A DNA stretch of 64,000 nt from Rubripirellula amarantea (GCF_007859865.1 NZ_SJPI01000003.1:186001-250000); one strand, 5' to 3'. Counted from the stretch's first letter, positions 44,932 through 54,472 are shown. Notes: generated by a model from the letters alone, not told the origin. Numbers and translations are program-made.

Positions 44932-46280
44932 GCCAGAGCAATGATGATGCCCCGGAAAGCATCGAGGACCATCCGCACGTCAAACGTGCTGTCCTCTGGG
45001 CAACGGCTTGGTTCTTCTGCATTTTGTTCGGATACATGGTCGTTCGACCGATCCGAGAGACGATGGGGACGACCGTCGGCAGCGACGGACTGCGAAACTT
45101 AATGTGGATCACGTTCGTGGTCATGATCATTGCCGTTCCCAGTTACGCTTGGCTTGTAAAACGTATGCCGCGTCGATGGCTGGTGAGAACGGTCTTTCAT
45201 ATTTTCACGGCCTGCTTGGTAGCGTTCTACTTTGCCATGCAAAGCGATTGGGAACCTGCGAGGGTCATGACATCGTATGGCTTTTTCGTTTGGGTGAACG
45301 TGTTTTCGCTCTACACAACCAGTGTGTTTTGGAGCGTCTTGGCGGATCTGTTTAGTCACCAACAGGGCAAGCGTTTGTTCGGACTGATCGCGGCCGGAGG
45401 AACGAGTGGCGCGATCAGCGGCTCGTTCTTGACCTCGCGAATCGCCAGCTTGATTGGCACGCATCAATTAATTTTAATCACCATTGCATCCATTCAAGTT
45501 GGGCTTTGGTGTGCCTGGCGACTGGAAAGGCAGATGGCGATAGATCGCCGAAGCAGCGATGAGGAGTTGGAAAGCGATTCCATTGGCGATCGAGAACTCA
45601 GTGATGACCAGCTCACGACCGAGCCTGCGAATAGCGAATCAGACCAGCCGAACGTGGATGCTAGTTTGTGGAGTGGAGTGATAGAGGTGGCACGGTCGCC
45701 CTACTTGGCTGCAATTTGCTTGTTTTTGTTTTTCTTTCAAACCTTCGGCACTCAACTCTACTTCCAGCAGGCCGACATCGTATCTGCAACGCTCACTACC
45801 AAAGAGGCGAAGACTGAATTCTTTGCCAACTTGGACTTGGGTGCTCAGGTTTTGACCCTTGTTCTTCAAACACTCATAAGTGGATTTGTTCTTCGCCGGT
45901 TAGGTGTTAGCGTCGCGCTGGTAGCACTTCCACTGGCAAGCCTCGTCGTGTTCACATCACTTTCACTACATCCCAGCCTGTGGGTGCTAGGCATCTCAAT
46001 GATTGTCGTGCGTGGCATGAGCTATGGATTGACGGTTCCGGCTCGCGAAGTGCTTTTCACGGTGGTGAGCAAGAACCAGAAGTACAAGTCTAAGAACTTC
46101 ATTGATACTGTTCTTATGCGAGGTGCCGACGCGATTTCGAGCGCTGGCTTTACCCAACTCAAGAACCTGCAAATCCCTACGGCGCAGGTCAATCTATTTG
46201 CCCTGCCGCTCGTCGCACTCTGGGCGATAGTGGCTTGGCGTCTCGGCCAACTCCAGAAAAAGAAGAGCCAAACGCTGTAA
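44928..46280 (+). CDS. ATP/ADP-carrier-like or MFS-type membrane transporter
   Basis: The protein has 450 residues with about 12 membrane segments. The opening WFFCILFGYMVVRPIRETMG resembles the first helix of the Npt1/TLC nucleotide-transporter family, and FWSVLADLFSHQQGKRLFG with GLIAAGGTSGAISGSF matches its conserved core. A hydrophilic acidic loop (about 200-245) separates two halves, as in MFS folds. Substrate is uncertain: true ATP/ADP exchangers are parasite or symbiont proteins, and related proteins in free-living bacteria have unknown cargo. The ATG overlaps the preceding stop (ATGA), so it is translationally coupled to the foldase gene. Confidence 0.75.
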   Translation: MSQSNDDAPESIEDHPHVKRAVLWATAWFFCILFGYMVVRPIRETMGTTVGSDGLRNLMWITFVVMIIAVPSYAWLVKRMPRRWLVRTVFHIFTACLVAFYFAMQSDWEPARVMTSYGFFVWVNVFSLYTTSVFWSVLADLFSHQQGKRLFGLIAAGGTSGAISGSFLTSRIASLIGTHQLILITIASIQVGLWCAWRLERQMAIDRRSSDEELESDSIGDRELSDDQLTTEPANSESDQPNVDASLWSGVIEVARSPYLAAICLFLFFFQTFGTQLYFQQADIVSATLTTKEAKTEFFANLDLGAQVLTLVLQTLISGFVLRRLGVSVALVALPLASLVVFTSLSLHPSLWVLGISMIVVRGMSYGLTVPAREVLFTVVSKNQKYKSKNFIDTVLMRGADAISSAGFTQLKNLQIPTAQVNLFALPLVALWAIVAWRLGQLQKKKSQTL

Positions 46281-46462
46281 ACACACGAGGCGTTTGAGGC
46301 AATTGCGAGAAGCTAGTTGTTGAACAGAAAACTTGACGGCTTGATTGATCGTGTGAAACGCATGCGAGTGAAACAGAACAAATCATTCCAGTTTTGCAAA
46401 AAGATAGACTGAAGTTTCGATTCGACTTGACCGACAAGGTCTGCACGGGGTAACTCCCCAAT

Positions 46463-48016
46463 ATGCGCCTACTGAATCGCCTTTTATCGAACACTTGGTT
46501 CCCAGCACCACGCCGTCACGCATGCGTGACATCGGCAATGTGGTGTCTGGTCGTTTTCTTCTGTGCGCGCGACTTATCCGCGCAACAGTTTCAAAGCGGC
46601 GTGGGGGCAACTGGGAATGTTGGAATCCCACAAACCAATATGGTTCCGATAACCCCGCCCCCCAACCCGTATGGCGGAAATAGCTTTGGCGCGCCGAGCA
46701 GCGGCTATGCGCCACCACCTCAAAGCGGCTACGGGAGTTTCGACCCTTACGCGACCACGCCGAACACATCGGGTGGTTATGGAAATGGCGGGGCCCTGTT
46801 CGGTGGTGGTACAAGTCTCGGCGGGCCAACAGTCACGCCGATTGGCCCCCCAACACCTGTTTCTCCTGGAACTTTCAATCCAGCACCTACTTTTAGTTCG
46901 ACGCCGTCGTTTGGCGACAGTGGAGGATTGTTCGGCGGAATTTTTGGAAGTCCCGCCTCGTCGCCTTCGTTCAATGCGCCACTGAACGCACCGATCATCA
47001 ACGCGCCCGCTTACGGCGGCGGATACGACAACCCAAGCGTTTACGGCACGCCCACCTATAGCGATCCCTCTTTCGGCTCTTCAGGAACGATGTTCCCCAA
47101 CGGAGCCTTTCCTTCCTCAAGCCCGTCGACGCTATTTCCTGATGGAATGTTCTCGGGTGGGTTGTTTCCTGGTGGAGCAGACAACCAATTCAGCGCGTAT
47201 CGACTGCTTCAAGGACCACGCATCCGTCATGGCTACGTTGGCTTCGGAGACAGCGACGATGACTTGAACATCAATGACACTGATGTATCGGCAATCCTCG
47301 CGTTTCCAAACTTCTTCTATTCCAATCAACCGCTCTACGTGGTCCCGTCTTTCTCACTTCATTTGTGGGATGGCCCCGACGGTTCGGCGCCAACAAGCAA
47401 TATCACTGCCGACCTTCCTGGGAGTGCCTACAGTGCGTTCTTGGATTTGGGCTGGAACTCTGATCCCAACCAAATGTTTAGCACCGAGTTTGGCGTACGC
47501 GTGGGCGCCTTCACGGACTTTGATACGTTCAACAGCGATAGCCTGAGAGTCCTCGGGAAAGGGCTAGCGAGCTTCCGATTGACGCCAGCTTCCACGCTAA
47601 AGGCAGGCGTCTATTACCTCGACCGCAACAAGGTGAAACTTCTTCCGGCAGGTGGATTGCTCTATCAACCCAATCCTTACACCCGAATGGACATCTTCTT
47701 TCCTGAACCCAAACTTGCTCGCTATTGGCGGACGGTGGGCACCAATGATGTTTGGTGGTACCTCGCCGGTGATTACGGTGGAGGATCGTGGACCATCGAG
47801 CGTGACAACGGGAGCAGCGATAGCATCGACATCAACGATCTTCGCGTGACACTCGGTCTGGAATGGGGACAAAGCGATGCCATCCGCGCCGGACGCCGCA
47901 ACGGATTTCTTGAAGTCGGTTATGTATTCGATCGAGAAGTCGAGTACCGCCGCAACCCGAACGACAACTTCAAGCCGGACGACGGAATCGTATTCCGAGC
48001 TGGCTTAGGCTACTAA
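46463..48016 (+). CDS. Outer-membrane beta-barrel protein with Gly/Pro/Ser-rich N-terminal region
   Basis: The protein has 517 residues. A hydrophobic segment (CVTSAMWCLVVFFCARDLSAQ) is a signal peptide with a long positively charged start. Residues ~45-245 are low-complexity Gly/Pro/Ser/Phe-rich repeats (PSFGDSGGLFGGIFGSP, GSSGTMFPNGAFP). The C-terminal ~270 residues alternate polar and aromatic residues in strands and end in GIVFRAGLGY, an outer-membrane C-terminal signal with terminal aromatic residue. A barrel of the DUF6268 kind is a reasonable guess. It is monocistronic by position. Confidence 0.75.
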   Translation: MRLLNRLLSNTWFPAPRRHACVTSAMWCLVVFFCARDLSAQQFQSGVGATGNVGIPQTNMVPITPPPNPYGGNSFGAPSSGYAPPPQSGYGSFDPYATTPNTSGGYGNGGALFGGGTSLGGPTVTPIGPPTPVSPGTFNPAPTFSSTPSFGDSGGLFGGIFGSPASSPSFNAPLNAPIINAPAYGGGYDNPSVYGTPTYSDPSFGSSGTMFPNGAFPSSSPSTLFPDGMFSGGLFPGGADNQFSAYRLLQGPRIRHGYVGFGDSDDDLNINDTDVSAILAFPNFFYSNQPLYVVPSFSLHLWDGPDGSAPTSNITADLPGSAYSAFLDLGWNSDPNQMFSTEFGVRVGAFTDFDTFNSDSLRVLGKGLASFRLTPASTLKAGVYYLDRNKVKLLPAGGLLYQPNPYTRMDIFFPEPKLARYWRTVGTNDVWWYLAGDYGGGSWTIERDNGSSDSIDINDLRVTLGLEWGQSDAIRAGRRNGFLEVGYVFDREVEYRRNPNDNFKPDDGIVFRAGLGY

Positions 48017-48364
48017 CCGCACGACGATTGCGGCAGAGAATAAGCAACGGCAAAACGACTAGTATCGGCCAACGAATGCTCTTGTTTTAAATGAGAGAAA
48101 CAGGCACTTGTCAGACCGATACACTTCTTTGGACAAAACGTGGACCACGGCAAGGTCACAAGACACACGTTCTCGGAAGTTGGCTGAAGGGGGAAAGTCT
48201 AAAGCACTTAAGCTTGGTTAGTTAAGCCGGATGATGGGCCGCGTCCAAGAAGCAATGCTAGATGGAAGCGCATAAAAAAAGGCTGGACGCACTTCGACTC
48301 GTGCGCGTCCAGCCTCAAGTCAATCCTGACTTGCATGTGCCATGTCTAGATCAATTCTCTCGCT
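48017..48364. other. Intergenic region after the barrel gene
   Basis: No gene recognised between 48017 and 48273; the minus-strand terminator at 48274-48315 lies near its right end. Confidence 0.45.
48274..48315 (-). terminator. Strong minus-strand intrinsic terminator
   Basis: A perfect 11-bp stem (AGGCTGGACGC at 48280-48290 with GCGTCCAGCCT at 48305-48315) is followed on the minus strand by seven Ts. It lies 300 bp past the next minus-strand gene (stop at 48619), leaving room for another transcribed element. Confidence 0.9.
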
Positions 48365-48499
48365 CTACCCCAGTGCAAGCACATGTGGTGTATGAACGTT
48401 TGCCATCCCGGCGGCGAATCCTCTGTCATCCTTAAACATCGTTGAAAACTTGGTCGGTTTCGATTGTCGCTGCGTCAATCCGTGGGCAGTCAACAACAT
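48365..48499 (-). CDS. Possible small protein or ncRNA locus before the terminator
   Basis: A 44-codon frame opens with ATG at 48499 (MLLTAHGLTQRQSKP) and ends in GMANVHTPHVLALG. Its stop lies 49 bp before a strong minus-strand terminator (48274-48315) and its start 119 bp after the amidotransferase stop. The frame is open further upstream without another ATG. No signal peptide or known domain is seen. The same segment could instead be a terminated small RNA or a 3' UTR of the preceding gene. Confidence 0.3.
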   Translation of the reverse strand: MLLTAHGLTQRQSKPTKFSTMFKDDRGFAAGMANVHTPHVLALG

Positions 48500-48618
48500 C
48501 CGTGTCCGACAATCAAAATCAACCAGCGTTTCAACACCTAGATGTTGTTGGCACTGGTCACATCCTTATGACCAAGTCCTCGGTAAAGAGGAATCTTTGT
48601 AAAGTCGAGCGGACAAAC

Positions 48619-49368
48619 CTACGCGACCAATCGAATTTCTTGTTCGGTTCGTTCGCGAACTGCGTCAACGAATTCTTCGAAGATACGGATATCCAAAGCC
48701 GAAGCGGCTCCGCATTCGGGATGGAACTGGGTGCCGATGGCAAACCAATCCATCATTTCACTTTCGATAGCTTCGATGACGCCATCGGGGCAACGAGCAG
48801 TGACTCGGAAACCGGGGGCAACTTCATCAATCGCCATGTGGTGACGACTGCTAACACGAATTTCACCGTCACCGTAGACACGACCAACTAACGAATCGCT
48901 TTCAACGTCCAAGGTATGACGATGATTGGGATCTTGAGGATCGTGGTGAGGGACAGCACCCGGCAGGTCTTCCTTGATATGCAAGAATAGATTTCCGCCT
49001 TGCTGGACGTTCATCAATTGCATCCCTGTACCGATTCCCAGCACAGGCATGCGACGTTCGGCGATTTCAGCCATGATCATCCGGTCACTCGTTTCACGAG
49101 CCGGATCTAAGGGTCGAACACTTGGATGAAGCATGAAGCCGTCATTCCGAGGGTCCAAGTCAGCTCCGCCAATTAAGACAAAGCCAGAAACAGAGTCGAG
49201 CAGCGTGCTTACCGACTCAGGATCACTCAGCGGGGGAACCACAACTGGTACACCACCGGCATTGATGATGGATTGAAAGTAACCGGCGGCGATGTAGCTG
49301 TAAGCTGGCATACTGCGGGCAGCAGCACGAAAGTCAGCGTTCATCCCAATGAGGGGCTTATTCGACAT
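48619..49368 (-). CDS. Class I glutamine amidotransferase-like protein (PuuD family) lacking the nucleophile Cys
   Basis: The fold is that of gamma-glutamyl-gamma-aminobutyrate hydrolases. The protein has 249 residues. Family features are IGMNADFR at the start, AGGVPVVVPPLSDPES, SGFVLIGGADLDPR, VSSRHHMAIDEVAPGFRV and the catalytic His/Glu in TQFHPE (216, 218). The nucleophile elbow, normally GICRG, is GIGTG: residue 113 is Gly (codon GGT at 49030-49032). Glutamine-type hydrolysis through a Cys thioester is therefore not possible; a binding or regulatory role is more likely. It is cytoplasmic. The next downstream signal is the terminator at 48274-48315. Confidence 0.87.
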   Translation of the reverse strand: MSNKPLIGMNADFRAAARSMPAYSYIAAGYFQSIINAGGVPVVVPPLSDPESVSTLLDSVSGFVLIGGADLDPRNDGFMLHPSVRPLDPARETSDRMIMAEIAERRMPVLGIGTGMQLMNVQQGGNLFLHIKEDLPGAVPHHDPQDPNHRHTLDVESDSLVGRVYGDGEIRVSSRHHMAIDEVAPGFRVTARCPDGVIEAIESEMMDWFAIGTQFHPECGAASALDIRIFEEFVDAVRERTEQEIRLVA

Positions 49369-49948
49369 CCGAAAGGTCCTCTTCGAATCAGCGAATGGAA
49401 AATTGCAGAATCATCCTGCAGGCACCGAAATCAAAACGGAAACGTCGCCGGTGCTGGCTGATGCATGTCGAATGGAAAGATGATTGCTCTTCATGGCCCC
49501 CCGTGTTGGACTATTGCGATGAAGGAGCGAGATCAACTGTCGATATTCGTATGGATTGCTAGCGACTGGAAAAGTTTAAGGTTTGAAGCGGCTGGGAAAC
49601 ACAACGCTTGTCTTTCCCACGGGTAGGAAGGTATCGACGTCACTAACCCCATCCAAACTCAAACTACATCTTCCCTTTACATGGCCGTGCTAGCACTACA
49701 TGGAGTGATAGCAAAGCGTTATTTTGCTAGCAACTTCGGGTCCTCGCGAATTTTCATCGCGGCGTTTTCTGCGGGCCACGGGCGTATCTTTAACCTCGGT
49801 CAACGTGATAAGAAACGCCATGAAACGCAGTAGCGGATTCGCTCGTTCCATTAGAATCTACTACGGACCGGTGCTAACTCCTAACGAAACCAGCCGGGTT
49901 TAATTTTTAACCAGTCTTAGTTCCACACCAACTTCTACGAGATGCTTT
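49369..49948. other. Divergent region between amidotransferase-like and ketosynthase genes
   Basis: No gene is recognised in 580 bp. It includes promoters for both directions. An AT-rich hairpin (TAGCAAA / TTTTGCTA, about 49709-49730) is the only structure noticed. Confidence 0.45.
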
Positions 49949-51031
49949 GTGAAATTTGAAAACGTCGTGCTTGATTCTATCGGCGCCGTAATTCCCGAGG
50001 AAATTTGGTCGAGCGACGAGATTGAAGCAAGATTATCGCCCGTTTACACACGTCTGCGTCTGCCCGAAGGACGCCTGGAATTGATGAGCGGAATTGCAAA
50101 ACGGCGTGTTTGGCCGTCGGGAACACTGCCGAGTGGACCCAGTATCCAAAGCGTTAACGCTGCAGTCGAAGCGAGCTCTGTTGACCGCGATCAAATTGGA
50201 TGTCTGATTCACGCGAGTGTTTGCCGTGACTTCTTAGAGCCAGCTACGGCGTCTCGGGTTCACGATGGTGCGCATTTACCATCGTCCGCCTGGGTATATG
50301 ACGTTTCCAACGCATGCCTTGGCGTTATTAACGGGGCCGTACAAATCGGAATGATGATCGAAGCTGGCGTGATCGAGGCCGGCATTGTCGTCGGGACCGA
50401 AAATAGTCGTCCGCTTCTCGAACAAACGATCGCTTCTTTGAATGCCGATCAATCCTTGACCCGCAAGACGGTCAAGCCCGCGTTTGCGTCGTTAACGATC
50501 GGCTCAGGTAGTTGTGCGTGGTTGCTAACCCATCGCAAACATAATCCCGAAGGAACTTCAATTCAAACCGCGATTGCCGAGGCGAGAACTCAGTATCACC
50601 ATTTGTGCATGAGCGATCACGATTCAGCCGGTGCGGGAATGCAACCTTTGATGGAAACCGATTCAGAAGAGTTGATGATCCAAGGAATCGCGACCGGCGT
50701 TGCCGCATTTGAACGCTTGCTATCGGAAAGCAGGCTTGCTCGCGACCAAATCGACTGTTCGCTCTGTCACCAAGTGGGAGCGCGTCACCGGGTCGCGATG
50801 CTTGAGGCAATGCAATTGCCAATCGATCGTGACAGTGCGACGTTCGATCAGCTAGGGAACACTGGCAGTGTCGCTTTGCCGCTGACCTTGGCGTCAGCAG
50901 CAGCACGAGGCGATCTGAAGTCAGGTGACCAGATTGCGATGTTGGGGATCGGTTCAGGAATCAACAGCGTGATGATGACTGCGAAATGGGGACGCACGGC
51001 GATCGCGGGCAATATCAGCGACCTGAGCTAG
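49949..51031 (+). CDS. 3-oxoacyl-ACP synthase III-like (FabH/OleA) ketosynthase
   Basis: It belongs to the thiolase-fold enzymes that condense acyl thioesters. The protein has 360 residues and starts with GTG. The triad is in place: Cys123 in DVSNACLGVING, His274 in SLCHQVGARH and Asn304 in LGNTGSVAL. The typical FabH substrate-loop is replaced (YTRLRLPEGRLELMSGIAKR at 33-52), and this pattern with Gly-rich SGTLPSGP is closer to OleA/3-oxoacyl synthases of secondary metabolism than to housekeeping FabH. oleB, oleC and oleD are not adjacent. The HlyD/M50 cassette begins 191 bp downstream on the same strand; the link is uncertain. Confidence 0.85.
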   Translation: MKFENVVLDSIGAVIPEEIWSSDEIEARLSPVYTRLRLPEGRLELMSGIAKRRVWPSGTLPSGPSIQSVNAAVEASSVDRDQIGCLIHASVCRDFLEPATASRVHDGAHLPSSAWVYDVSNACLGVINGAVQIGMMIEAGVIEAGIVVGTENSRPLLEQTIASLNADQSLTRKTVKPAFASLTIGSGSCAWLLTHRKHNPEGTSIQTAIAEARTQYHHLCMSDHDSAGAGMQPLMETDSEELMIQGIATGVAAFERLLSESRLARDQIDCSLCHQVGARHRVAMLEAMQLPIDRDSATFDQLGNTGSVALPLTLASAAARGDLKSGDQIAMLGIGSGINSVMMTAKWGRTAIAGNISDLS

Positions 51032-51222
51032 CAAGATCAGCCATCCATCGACGCAATCAACCTGAGTTTCACGGCGCGTTCTACTTCCATTGCCACGATG
51101 TTCCACCGCCGTGTGTACCTTGCTTTGAGCTTGGAAATCTTGATACACCCCAGAGTTAGAACTGGAGCCTCTTCGCTCTGGTTGTCAATTCTCGATGTAC
51201 TCGCGTTATCAAGGTCACCGAC

Positions 51223-53427
51223 TTGGCGACGGCCCCCGCCAACGAACCGTTCGTCTTTGTCCCGTCCGCTAATCGTGGTCGTCGTGGGGGCGGTGCAACT
51301 TCAACGCATGGGTTTAGCCACGCCGGTCACACCAATGACGGGCCAATCGTCGATCAAACTCGCCGGGAAATCGCAGAGATCGTTCGTGAGATTGCCTCAA
51401 AGTCTCGACAAGAGATTCCCCTGGACTCTTACTTACGTTTCTTATGCGACCGAACGCTCCGCGCGATGGCCGCCGAAGGCGTTGTGATTTGGGGGCAACC
51501 CGCCGATCACCGACACCACCCCGCGATTTTCGAACCCTTGTCGCGGATCGGGCGAATTACCGACCAATCCATTGCTCAATCATCCTTCGCGGCTCATCAA
51601 CGACTTCTTCTGGAAGTCGCACAAAGTGGCGAACCGGTGGTGGTCCCCTCCACGCCGCAGGCAACGGACAGTGAAATTCCAGCCAACCCGACGGACTTTC
51701 CGGCGGCAATCGTATCTATCGCCGCAGGAAACTCCGCCCCATCACCACGCTACTTAATCGAAGTGTTCTTAGAACCTGATGGCGGAGTTGCCACTCAGCG
51801 TGGATACCTGCGGTTTGTTGCCCAAGTCGCGGACTTGGCCGGTGAATACTTTCGAGACGAACAGTTGCGCACCTTGATCGCTCAACAAACTCTCGCGGAA
51901 CATTCCGACACTGCGATTGCCATCATCAACCGAGCGGAATCCGGCCTTCGTGCTGCAAACCTAGCCGTCGATAGCATCGCCGACCTGTTTCACTTTGCTC
52001 GCGTGGCGTTGTGTGACGTACGTGGACGAGGCAGGGTGATCTCGGTCAGTCATGTCGACACCATCGATCATCGATCCGATGCAGTCCGAAACCTAATCAC
52101 CGCCGCCAACGAAATCTCGCTCGACTTGACTCCGTGGTGGAATGAATCACTTGATGATCCCGTGACTGAAGCGTTCGATGGTTCACAAACCGAATCCAGT
52201 GTTGACGCGCAGCACTTAGAAGTGATCGCTGTGTTTGGCTTGCCGTCGAGCCAGACCAGCCGTTCCGCTCGGATACGCACCGTTGAATCACCCTATCGAA
52301 TCGTGGCACTCAATCGCGCAGGCGAGAACAGAAATCCCCAGGGCTTTCCCGCTCACGTCAAACGCGAATTAAACCGTTTGGCAGAGAACGCTCTGTTAGC
52401 GATTGAGCGACGATCGCAGCGTCAGAGCCTCGCTTGGCTCAATCGCTTTCCATCGACCGCCAAGCGACTGATGTCTTGGGGTCTCTTCATTACGATCGCT
52501 GCGTGCTTACTGCTGATTCCTATTCCTAAGACCGTCGACGTACCCGCGACCCTTCGTCCGTCGTCGATGTTGAGGCTCACCGCCACTCGAGATGCCATCG
52601 TCGATCAAGTTCACGTTGAACACGGGCAATCAGTTCAACGAGGTGACCTGTTACTTTCGTTAGTGGATCCTTCCCTCGAGCAGAAGATGACTGAATTGGT
52701 TGGTCGCCGAGCTGTTTTGGTTCAACGACACGCCAGTCTTACTGAATCGATCGTCGACGGTTCTTCTCGCGATTTTGATCAAATCGAGAAAGTGCAAGGG
52801 CAGCGGGGTGTTGTCGAAGAGGAAATTGCATCCGTCGACCAACAAATGCGTTTACTAAGTGAGCTGCGAGGTTCGTTGCAGCTGCGTTCGGATCGGGACG
52901 GAATCATTGACGCTTGGCAGGTGCAAGAACGGCTCGCAAACCGTCCGGTCCACCGGGGTGAACCGCTTTTGCAGGTCGTCAGCCAACCAACAAAATGGCT
53001 GGTCGATGCACGCGTACCGCAAAATCGCATTGCGACGCTGCGAACGACGGGTGAAAACGAACAGCTACTAGCATCCGTGACATTGCATGACCAACCCGAA
53101 CGAATATTACCCGCGTTGCTTGAACATTTCGGCCCGGTGTTAGCCGCTGACCATTCGCGTTCAATGCCAAACGCGCAGACGGCTTTCGGCGAACGCGATT
53201 TGGTATCGGTGACTCTAAGTTTGTCGATGCCACAAGACGAGGATGAAGCTCATCATTCGCCGCTGGACCTGCGGAACGAGGCACCCGCGCAAGTCGTTTT
53301 CCATTGCGGCAAGAGCACACTTGGAGATTTCTTGTTCGGCGATCTCTACCGTTCGGTGGTTCGCCGCGTGCGATTGCACTTGGGACCGTCGACGGTTGCC
53401 ATCTCATCTACCTATGAACAGAAATGA
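51223..53427 (+). CDS. GAF-like/HlyD-family adaptor membrane protein
   Basis: The protein has 734 residues. The N-terminal ~400 residues are cytoplasmic and contain two GAF-like stretches (about 65-215 with LDSYLRFLCDRTLRAM and 235-395 with VDSIADLFHFARVALCDV). One membrane segment spans 417-434. After it is a membrane-fusion-protein half: lipoyl start VHVEHGQSVQRGDLLLSLVD, a helical hairpin (about 500-570), and SDRDGIIDAWQVQERLANRP with GEPLLQVVSQPTKWLVDARV. The translational start is TTG at 51223 after AAGG; no upstream ATG exists in frame. It overlaps the next gene by 14 bp. A sensor attached to an adaptor is the likely reading; the ligand is unknown. Confidence 0.75.
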   Translation: MATAPANEPFVFVPSANRGRRGGGATSTHGFSHAGHTNDGPIVDQTRREIAEIVREIASKSRQEIPLDSYLRFLCDRTLRAMAAEGVVIWGQPADHRHHPAIFEPLSRIGRITDQSIAQSSFAAHQRLLLEVAQSGEPVVVPSTPQATDSEIPANPTDFPAAIVSIAAGNSAPSPRYLIEVFLEPDGGVATQRGYLRFVAQVADLAGEYFRDEQLRTLIAQQTLAEHSDTAIAIINRAESGLRAANLAVDSIADLFHFARVALCDVRGRGRVISVSHVDTIDHRSDAVRNLITAANEISLDLTPWWNESLDDPVTEAFDGSQTESSVDAQHLEVIAVFGLPSSQTSRSARIRTVESPYRIVALNRAGENRNPQGFPAHVKRELNRLAENALLAIERRSQRQSLAWLNRFPSTAKRLMSWGLFITIAACLLLIPIPKTVDVPATLRPSSMLRLTATRDAIVDQVHVEHGQSVQRGDLLLSLVDPSLEQKMTELVGRRAVLVQRHASLTESIVDGSSRDFDQIEKVQGQRGVVEEEIASVDQQMRLLSELRGSLQLRSDRDGIIDAWQVQERLANRPVHRGEPLLQVVSQPTKWLVDARVPQNRIATLRTTGENEQLLASVTLHDQPERILPALLEHFGPVLAADHSRSMPNAQTAFGERDLVSVTLSLSMPQDEDEAHHSPLDLRNEAPAQVVFHCGKSTLGDFLFGDLYRSVVRRVRLHLGPSTVAISSTYEQK

Positions 53428-54472
53428 AACGATGATCGCGTCAAAATCGCTGCGAAGTCTTCTATCCGCTTTTGTAGCGGCATCGTTGTTGACAGGAACA
53501 TCAGCACGTGTCGGCGTAGCAAGCGAACTTGACAATCGTGTTGATGGCCTGGTTTCGGACGGCTACACAGTGGAAGTGGATGAATGCTTGGTACGATTCG
53601 CGAAAGAAATACAAGTTCCAGCGTTGGCGACGGGACGTGTGGACCAGGTGATGGTTCAAAAGAACGATTTTGTCGAAACGGGATCGCCTTTGGCTCGCCT
53701 TGATGACCGTGCGCTGCTCATCCGTCGTCGCACTGCTCAGTTACGAGTGACTTCGGCTCGAGAACAATCTAGCGATGAAGTAGAAATCAAATACGCTGAG
53801 GTCGCCTTGGCTGAAGCTCAGGCCGAACTGGACAACAGCCGTTCGATTCAAAACGACGTCCGCGGTGCGATTCCGCTGACTCAAATGAGGCGGATGCGAT
53901 TGGCGGTCGAACGTGGCGAGCTTGAGGTGACCCAAGCGAAAAAGCGGAAGCTTCGAGCAGAGTTGGAGGTTCAACTTCGAGAAGCTGACCTGTCGGAAAT
54001 CGACGACGCGATTGGACACCTGCACACTGACAGTCCCATCGACGGCATCGTTTTAGAAATCACACGCGCGGCAGGCGAATGGATTGAAACGGGCGAAACG
54101 ATCGCCCAGATTGGAAAAATTGATCGTTTGCATGTGCACGCCCTGGTTCGAGGTGACAAACTTTCGCCCACGCAATGTCGAGACTTGCCCGTGAGTGTGC
54201 ATTGGACCGATCCGAGTAACGGAAAAAACCATTCGCTACGCGGACATGTTTTGTCGGTTGATCCCCAGACATTGCCAGGTGGTCGCTTTCGAGTCCACGC
54301 CGAGATCAAGAATACCCGTTCATCCGGCTCAGCATCTGACCAGCACCAAAGTTGGTTGCTAACACCGGGTACTCCAGTGAGCATGAAACTTTACGTTCCT
54401 GCATCGGATCCGCGCAGTGACACGCGGCAACGCGAAGAGGTTTCGCAATCCCAAATTCGGTTGGGGCGATGA
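53414..54472 (+). CDS. HlyD-family periplasmic adaptor
   Basis: The protein has 352 residues. A signal peptide (SLLSAFVAASLLTGTSARVGVA) leads to a mature periplasmic protein. The lipoyl halves are ATGRVDQVMVQKNDFVETGS and DSPIDGIVLEITRAAGEWIE, with GETIAQIGKIDRLHVHALV following. Between them is an alpha-helical hairpin (about 105-205; AEVALAEAQAELDNS and RRMRLAVERGELEVTQAKK). The C-terminus has a beta-barrel-like end. The ATG at 53414 overlaps the previous gene; ATG at 53432 is an alternative. It overlaps the M50 gene by ATGA, so translation is coupled. Confidence 0.82.
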   Translation: MNRNETMIASKSLRSLLSAFVAASLLTGTSARVGVASELDNRVDGLVSDGYTVEVDECLVRFAKEIQVPALATGRVDQVMVQKNDFVETGSPLARLDDRALLIRRRTAQLRVTSAREQSSDEVEIKYAEVALAEAQAELDNSRSIQNDVRGAIPLTQMRRMRLAVERGELEVTQAKKRKLRAELEVQLREADLSEIDDAIGHLHTDSPIDGIVLEITRAAGEWIETGETIAQIGKIDRLHVHALVRGDKLSPTQCRDLPVSVHWTDPSNGKNHSLRGHVLSVDPQTLPGGRFRVHAEIKNTRSSGSASDQHQSWLLTPGTPVSMKLYVPASDPRSDTRQREEVSQSQIRLGR

